Positions 57,997 to 64,000 of a stretch of 64,000 bases of DNA are shown piece by piece; positions within the stretch are counted from its first letter, which is position 1; the number at the start of each line of letters is the position of its first letter. The notes beneath the pieces were generated by a model, which worked only from the letters and a program-made list of their open reading frames with translations, did no database searches and had not been told where the DNA came from. Both the position numbers and the translations under genes were made by a program. Origin of the DNA: Zeugodacus cucurbitae (lineage: Eukaryota; Arthropoda; Insecta; Diptera; Tephritidae); assembly GCF_028554725.1 (NCBI RefSeq), contig NC_071668.1, positions 2,356,001-2,420,000 on the forward strand. Direction: 5' to 3'.

Positions 57997-59170
57997 CAAG
58001 TAAGGAAAGGCTAAGTTCGCGTGCAACCGAACATTTTCTACTCTCGCAATTTATTGATATATTCTTATTAAGATAACACACAATTTGAGCCAATTTGAAA
58101 ATCCTATAATTATGTATATGATAGCTAGGAGAAGTTATGACCCGATTTTAACCATCTCTGGTACAGAGACACTCTATTAGAAGAAAAATATTCCATTAAA
58201 ATATTTGAATTAAATTAAGATACCTGAGAGATTTACCGAAATTTTCGGTGAAAAATTACCATGGGGCACTGAATTCTTCATATTCGGTATTCAGGGCTTT
58301 GAAAAGTTATAGTCTGATTTCGACATTTTTTCACAAGTAACGCCTCAGATAATATACAGTATTTGTGTAAAGTTTTATTTCACTATCATCATTGGTTCCT
58401 TATGTATATATTTTAAAGTGAAGGAATAAGATGGAGTTCACAATTGCGTTACATGGGAAGTTGTCGTGGTTGTGAACCGATTTCATCCATTTTCCACACG
58501 TGTCATCAGGGTGTCAAGAAAATATTAAATACCGAATTTGATTCGAATCGGTCGAGTAGTTCCTGAGATATGGCTTTTGACCTATAAGTGGGCGATACCA
58601 CGCCTATTTTCCATTTTGTAAAAAAATCTCAGTGCAGCTTCCTTCTGCTATTATTTCTGTGAAATTTAGTGTTTCTAAAGTTTTTCGTTAGTGAGTTAAC
58701 CCTTTGTATGGGAGGTGGGCGTGCTTATTATCCGATTTCAACTATTTTCATGGTGTGTGGTGGGGTATGAAAGAAGTATGGTTTGCGGGATATATACAAA
58801 TAACCGATTTGGAGGCCACGTGCACTTCCCCAAAAAAATTACATCCAAATATGCCCTTTCCTAGTGCGATCCTTTATTCCAAATTTTACTTTTATAACTT
58901 TATTTATGGCTTAGTTATGACACTTTATGTTTTCGGATTTCGCCATTTTGTGGGCGTGGCAGTGATAATAACGATTAAGATATCTCAATTTTTACTCAAG
59001 TTATCCGTTGCACGGACGGACGGACGGACGGACGGACAGACAGACATTCGGATTTTGACTCGTCTCGTCACCCTGATCATTTTGATATATATAACACTAT
59101 ATCTAACTCGTTTAGCTTTATGACTTACAAACAACCGTTATGTGAACAAAACTATAATACTCTCTTAGCA
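57997..59170 (+). repeat. dispersed long repeat (~1.17 kb)
   Basis: It begins CAAGTAAGGAAAGGCTAAGT, then AACCGAACATTTTCTACTCT, and ends near TAATACTCTCTTAGCAAC. It includes a CGGA/CAGA array (59012-59045) followed by CTCGTCACCCTGATCATTTT. I recall this combination as very common in fruit-fly genomes. Other copies here are 52180-53410 (inverted) and parts of 17405-18040. It has no terminal inverted repeat or transposase; the 139-codon frame at 58704-59123 runs through the CGGA array and is not called. Confidence 0.65.
59012..59045. repeat. CGGA/CAGA tetranucleotide array
   Basis: A run of CGGA units (about five) passes into CAGA units, near the end of the dispersed repeat. Confidence 0.85.
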
Positions 59171-60727
59171 ACTCTCTAGCAAACTCTTTTTCTATTTTTC
59201 ACATTATTTTTGTAATTTAAAAACGTTTTTATTTCAACGCCAGTAAAGCTTTTTGATTTTTGCTTCAAAGGCTTTCAATTCGTGCACATGATTGGACAAA
59301 CTTTCTAAAATTGGGTGTGTAGAAAAAAATATAAATAAAATCTAAAATCCGCATATGCAAACTGCCGGGTGCAGAGGTGCTTTGAAATGTAAATTGTGAT
59401 GTATATGGGAACGCTAATAGTTAGGCACATTCATAAAGCTACACCAAAAGCAATAACTACAAACGGGAGGAGAGTTTGTGAAGCTACAACTATAGCTCTT
59501 TTAAAATATTCTAGTAAAATATTAGGTAAAAAAATTAAAAAGAAAAATTGGAAATTAAATTTTGAAAATTTAAAGTCAAAATGATTTCTACTTGGATACT
59601 ACCCATTCTGAACACTCACCAATGAACTGCCGAATTTTCGTAAATCTTAACGCTTTATAACCTTATGTTGGCTTGAAGGGTGCCATACTTACATGTTCAT
59701 TCACTCAAAAGTGTCAGAAAACAGACCAAAAATTCCACAAATAAACAAATGCGGCACGAACTCAGCAAATACTTGTTTTTAATTAATTATTTTGAGTTTT
59801 TTCTACAAATTCATATGACCGTAGGAACGCTCACATTTCCATATTTAACACCTCACGCTAGCGCCAACACAAATATGGAACTCTTCTCCGTTCGCTTTTA
59901 GCACAACGTCAGAATGCTGTCATACACTCGAAATAGCAGCCAATTAATCATGTACCATCATCCAGGCAGCGCTGCTTGCATGACTCGAGACGAAAAGGTC
60001 GCACAGCGAGCCAAGCGCTCAAAATTCACGCAGCTCACGCAGCGCATGACAAATAGGCGAGTCACATGGCCGCCGGCAATGCTATTATTACGAGGTTCTT
60101 GAACTTTACATTTCATTCATTTTAATCTAGCTGTTGAAATCCTGCTACTGACACAATTTCTTTTGCACTGCCACGCACCCATACACACACACACACTCAC
60201 GCACACACTAACACCTTTGTAGTCAACGTAGACGCTGTCAGTTTTTGACTACAGTTGGCCTTCGCTGGCTTTTCTTTGGTGTTATTGTTGTTGTTCTGCG
60301 TTCGTTTTGTTGTGTTTTTGTGTTATTTAATAGCTTTGCCATTATCGTAATAAATATTGCTGACATCAAATGTCTGCCATTTGAATAATGAAATCCAGTC
60401 GTAATACGTCTCGCACTGTGCAAACCTCAGGCGAAAAGCATAAATTATTGCAAATAAATGTGCATGTTGTGGTTGTAGTCAGCCTCAGTATCAGCTATTG
60501 TGCGCTATCGTATAGTTCTGACAAAATTGAGTCGAACTTCTCGTCGTTGTTGTCTTCATTTGTATTCGCCAAATATTAGTCACACTTTCCTGCAAGTAAT
60601 TGCGGTTTAAATTTTGAATCCGCGTTTTTAGCGAGCATGTCAAACGAACACGGCGCGTATGCAAATACAGTTAAATGAGTGACTCGAGTATGTGAGGCTG
60701 GAGTTTGCGTAAGTTTACAATGAAAAA
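59171..60727. other. gene-free stretch
   Basis: No gene recognised. A CACACACACACACTCACGC run lies at 60184-60206, and a TTGTTGTTG tract at 60285-60315. Confidence 0.45.
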
Positions 60728-61010
60728 ATAAAATAAAATAAAATAAAGTAAAATAAAATAAAATAAAATAAAATAAAATAAAATAAAATAAAATAAAATA
60801 AAATAAAATAAAATAAAATAAAATAAAATAAAATAAAATAAAATAAAATAAAATAAAATAAAATAAAATAAAATAAAATAAAATAAAATAAAATAAAATA
60901 AAATAAAATAAAATAAAATAAAATAAAATAAAATAAAATAAAATAAAATAAAATAAAATAAAATAAAATAAAATAAAATAAAATAAAATAAAATAAAATA
61001 AAATAAAATA
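60728..61010. repeat. AAAAT (ATAAA) pentanucleotide microsatellite
   Basis: About 280 bp of the 5-bp unit AAAAT. One early variant (AAAGT at about 60747) precedes a perfect run to about 61009, roughly 52 units. Because 15 bp hold three units, the minus strand gives a long Phe-Ile-Leu-Phe-Tyr frame (60715-61083) that is purely repeat-driven. Confidence 0.95.
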
Positions 61011-61119
61011 ATATAATATAACGCATATAATTTAACGTTATGACCAATAATTTAGCTTTATTATAAAAATATGAGTTTGTCATTATGCTTTGAAAATTAT
61101 TTCGGGCAAGTGACTATCA

Positions 61120-61304
61120 TAGCTGGCTTTAATAAATTCCAGCTCAGAAGCTCAATTTTCGACCACTTTTTAAATCAATTGGGGCCGTATGTTCAATATG
61201 AAATGGCAAACCAAAATGAGTATAAATGAATTCGCTACTGCCAAAAATACCAACTCCGAAAAATAAAATTGAAAATCACATGTCTAAAAAACACCCTTTA
61301 TATG
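61120..61304. mobile_element. terminal fragment of a Tc1/mariner-class element
   Basis: AGCTCAATTTTCGACCACTT, then AATTGGGGCCGTATG, ends in CTAAAAAACACCCTTTATA. I recall this as the end of a DDE transposon family common in tephritids, and the end matches that of the element at 45574-45994. The AAAAT array lies just outside it on the left. No transposase frame remains. Confidence 0.55.
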
Positions 61305-64000
61305 CCAACATGTGCATATACGCATGCAAGTAAGTATATTTAAGAACCATTTGAATACCTTAACACCTGTTCTTATATTCATGGAAATGCAGTATGCAAA
61401 GAGTTTTCTCCAAGCATATACATAAGCATCCATATATACATATATCGTAGTATGTACCTGCAGTAAGTGTAGCTCAAACTCGTACCTCTCAGTATGCGCT
61501 TAAACTAACACCAACCGCTGTGTGTAACTACAAAATTATTTGCCATGCGTGTGTGTGTTGCTTCTTCTCGCATGCTGTTTACCTCAACTGATATTTTTTG
61601 CATTAGCGCCAACTGGCGTATGAGCAACCGCGACCAATAGACTGTGAGCGATGTAAGTGCGCGTAGAATTATCAACAAATATTGGAAAAGATAAAAATTG
61701 TGTGTGTAAGTTATGCAAAAATAAAAATGGCGAAGTGAGGTGTAAACGCGCTCACACCTCGTCAGTTTTTTTGCACGTTTCAACTAAGTCCCTTGTATAC
61801 ACACTGAATTTGTAAAATTGCGAGATATATGAATAGGTATGACAGAAGTTTAGGGTTGGAATTTTAGATAACTTAAGGATTTTTAGCTTTTTGAAAATGC
61901 AAAAATAAAATTTATATTTGTTTTTAATTTATAAAATTTTTGAAATTTTTTTAACGGTTATTCAGTGTGCGAGTTTTAAAGCGGAGCAATAGCTTGATAA
62001 GTTTTTACTACAAAAATTTATTGTTTTTGTTATCACTATAATTTTTAAAGAATAATGTTAAACTCTATGGAAAAGTGCCTGCCCTAATGTACATATCTAC
62101 AATAAAATATAAATATTGATTCATTTTATCAGCAACTTTTTTTCTAACTGTCGCTCTAGCACGCACGCTTATTCATAAATATTAACTGGCAGCTATGCAT
62201 TTAATGCAATGAAATCATTGTTGTTTACTTTAAATTAAATTCTCCGCAAAAACAATGTTTGCTTCTTCATATTCAATTTAATTTTTCATGTAGCCCTTTT
62301 TTATAGTTTTTTTGTTATTCTTTTTAAACGCACTGTAAATTGATTTAAAATATTTGTTTGAAACCAGCTGAATTGAGGTAATGCCTGAACTTAAACTCTT
62401 TAACATTTGACAGCTATTGAAATGCATTGGTTTATACTGTTTTGATTGAAATATATTTTTGGAAGAAAGCACTGATTTTATTAGAGAGAGGTAATTGACA
62501 ATATTGGAGGGTTTCAGAAACAAGATTTCTGTGTAATTGCGTAAATCGCTTAATACTTGCCTACATTTAGGCGATAGAATTGAGTTTTGAATTTGCTGAA
62601 AGCTGGCTATAATGTTGCATTACTGTGGCAGCGTTCGCTTTGTTATAACACGAATATCTAATAAATTCAACCCAAATCGAATGTATCTGTTTCAAAATGT
62701 TCAAATTAAAGCTCCCTATATCATAAGTTTGTGCCTAAATGTATGCTATACTTACTTTAAATCCTTACAATTAACCATATTTTTCTTAACTTTAATTCAA
62801 CTCATTTATTTATGCGAGTAAATATTCATATTAGAACACAAAAGCTATATTTTTAGCGTTCAGCTGAAACATTTAATTCCCATTCATACCCTATCTAAAT
62901 CCTGCTGGCAATATTTATTGAATGGTGCTTTTAAGTAAAGCACTCATCAAATTTTCATTATTTTAGTTTAATTGAACACATTCACTAAACATTCAATTCA
63001 AACGAATGAAATGCGTAGACTTTCAGCTATTTGCGTCTAATTTTGCACAATGGCCGCAGCGAAGCGGAAAATACTGAATTTTCCAATATTCAAAGTAACT
63101 GGCTAATGACGCCAGCGGCTGCTGCGCTGTACTCGTATATCTATATTATTTATTGGCTTTTATGTAACGGAAATCAGCGGCGATTGTATGGGTGGACAAA
63201 GGTGGAGCGTAAATTTGGCATTGAAAGCGACAAACAAGCAAACCTGGCTTCCAAGGAGATTTATATATTATATATGTTTCATGGAAGATATTTTAGTAAT
63301 ATATAGCTGTGTGCTGTTAAGAGTACCCAGTAGGATCGAAAACATAAAAAATATATTTTTTATAATTTTTATTACACGACTTGTATATATTTTAGTTAAA
63401 TGCTTTTTCAATATATATGATAAAAATTATTTTCTTTTAATAATTCTAAGCAGTTACAGCTGCGCCTTTCCACATTGAAATATATATATATATATATACC
63501 TACGTATATACTCATATTGCTGTATTATATAATCGGACATCAGTCTTCATATTAGGCAATTTCATGCACACGCTTCCATGTCCAAAGCAGCATATGCTTC
63601 ATCTACACCTCGCAAAGCTACACATACAAGCTTCCATCTCAGTGAATATGTAAATGTGTTGTCTCATTCAAGTTTATTCAATATACTTCAAGGACATTGC
63701 GGCGACATTGTGTGCCTTAGCGCTATTCCTGTGTGGCCTTTCATAGCTACCAACTCAACATTTGACTAGGCTTGTTTGTTGCCTCTATATATGAGCATAT
63801 ATGTATGTGTGCCTGTGCTTGGCTACAAGTCTTCTTTTCATTATTGTGCGACTTTGTCAAGTCCATCTTCATACTCACTTTTGTTTGCCGTTGCCATTGT
63901 CTATCGAAAAATGATTTATGATGCCGTTTCGCATTCACCCACACACACACACACACCCTCGCATATTCGTTCGAATTTGCGCCACTTGAGTGCATAAGCC
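61305..64000. other. gene-free stretch to the window end
   Basis: No gene supported. The longest frames (63188-63478 +, 96 codons; 63031-63306 +, 91 codons) overlap in different frames and have no domain. An AT run lies at 63480-63498 and a CA run at 63939-63955. Confidence 0.45.

Noticed and set aside
58704..59123. 139-codon frame
   Set aside because: It lies inside the dispersed repeat and crosses the CGGA array.
60715..61083. 122-codon minus-strand frame of repeated Phe-Ile-Leu-Phe-Tyr
   Set aside because: It is the AAAAT microsatellite read in frame, with no start context or domain.
1..64000. CRISPR array, bacterial operons or integrated virus
   Set aside because: No regularly spaced direct repeats with unique spacers, no prokaryotic gene organisation and no viral coding sequence were seen.

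Overview
The window looks like nuclear DNA of a higher fly, most probably a tephritid fruit fly. It is AT-rich and mostly non-coding, packed with Tc1/mariner remnants, miniature inverted-repeat elements, LINE tails and short microsatellites. Its one clear gene family encodes insect ionotropic receptors (IRs). The tephritid attribution rests on the general look of the repeats and was not tested by a search. Only ATG was accepted as a start codon.

Layout. 1-3.2 kb: TTGAGG-type hexanucleotide satellite at both ends of a gene-free stretch. 3.2-12.3 kb: no convincing gene; a mariner MITE (7741-7869), a 741-bp element with long terminal inverted repeats (8563-9303) and a 204-bp tandem duplication (10758-11165). 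12.3-25.6 kb: tandem cluster of intronless IR genes, all on + strand. Four are intact and exactly 587 aa (12828-14591, 15483-17246, 18914-20677, 23695-25458). A fifth (21592-22488) is a chimeric pseudogene with a nonsense codon and an 873-bp in-frame deletion. Each is preceded by a homologous upstream block and a short conserved promoter-proximal module.

25.6-64 kb: no gene I can support; it may be intergenic or large introns. It holds several transposon families: a decayed 1.44-kb mariner (35185-36625) and its deleted derivatives; a second mariner family (43579-44458, 41634-41786); four ~0.7-kb elements bounded by TTAA (29124, 32735, 37650, 52513); a 1.3-kb element with an 8-bp target duplication and a broken transposase-like ORF (30928-32239); a 5'-truncated LINE (39464-40340); a long dispersed repeat seen in both orientations (52180-53410, 57997-59170); and a near-perfect AAAAT array (60728-61010).

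How it fits together. The receptors are probably divergent chemosensory IRs, with a signal peptide, extracellular ligand-binding lobes, three membrane segments and a pore region. The cluster evolves by duplication, gene conversion and decay: the pore and second membrane segment are nearly identical in DNA between copies while the flanking lobes differ. Transposon insertions in the paralogous upstream blocks have filled and empty sites within this window, so the order of events can be read directly. I found no wholly unknown gene system; the least familiar items are the TTAA family and the 8-bp-TSD element.
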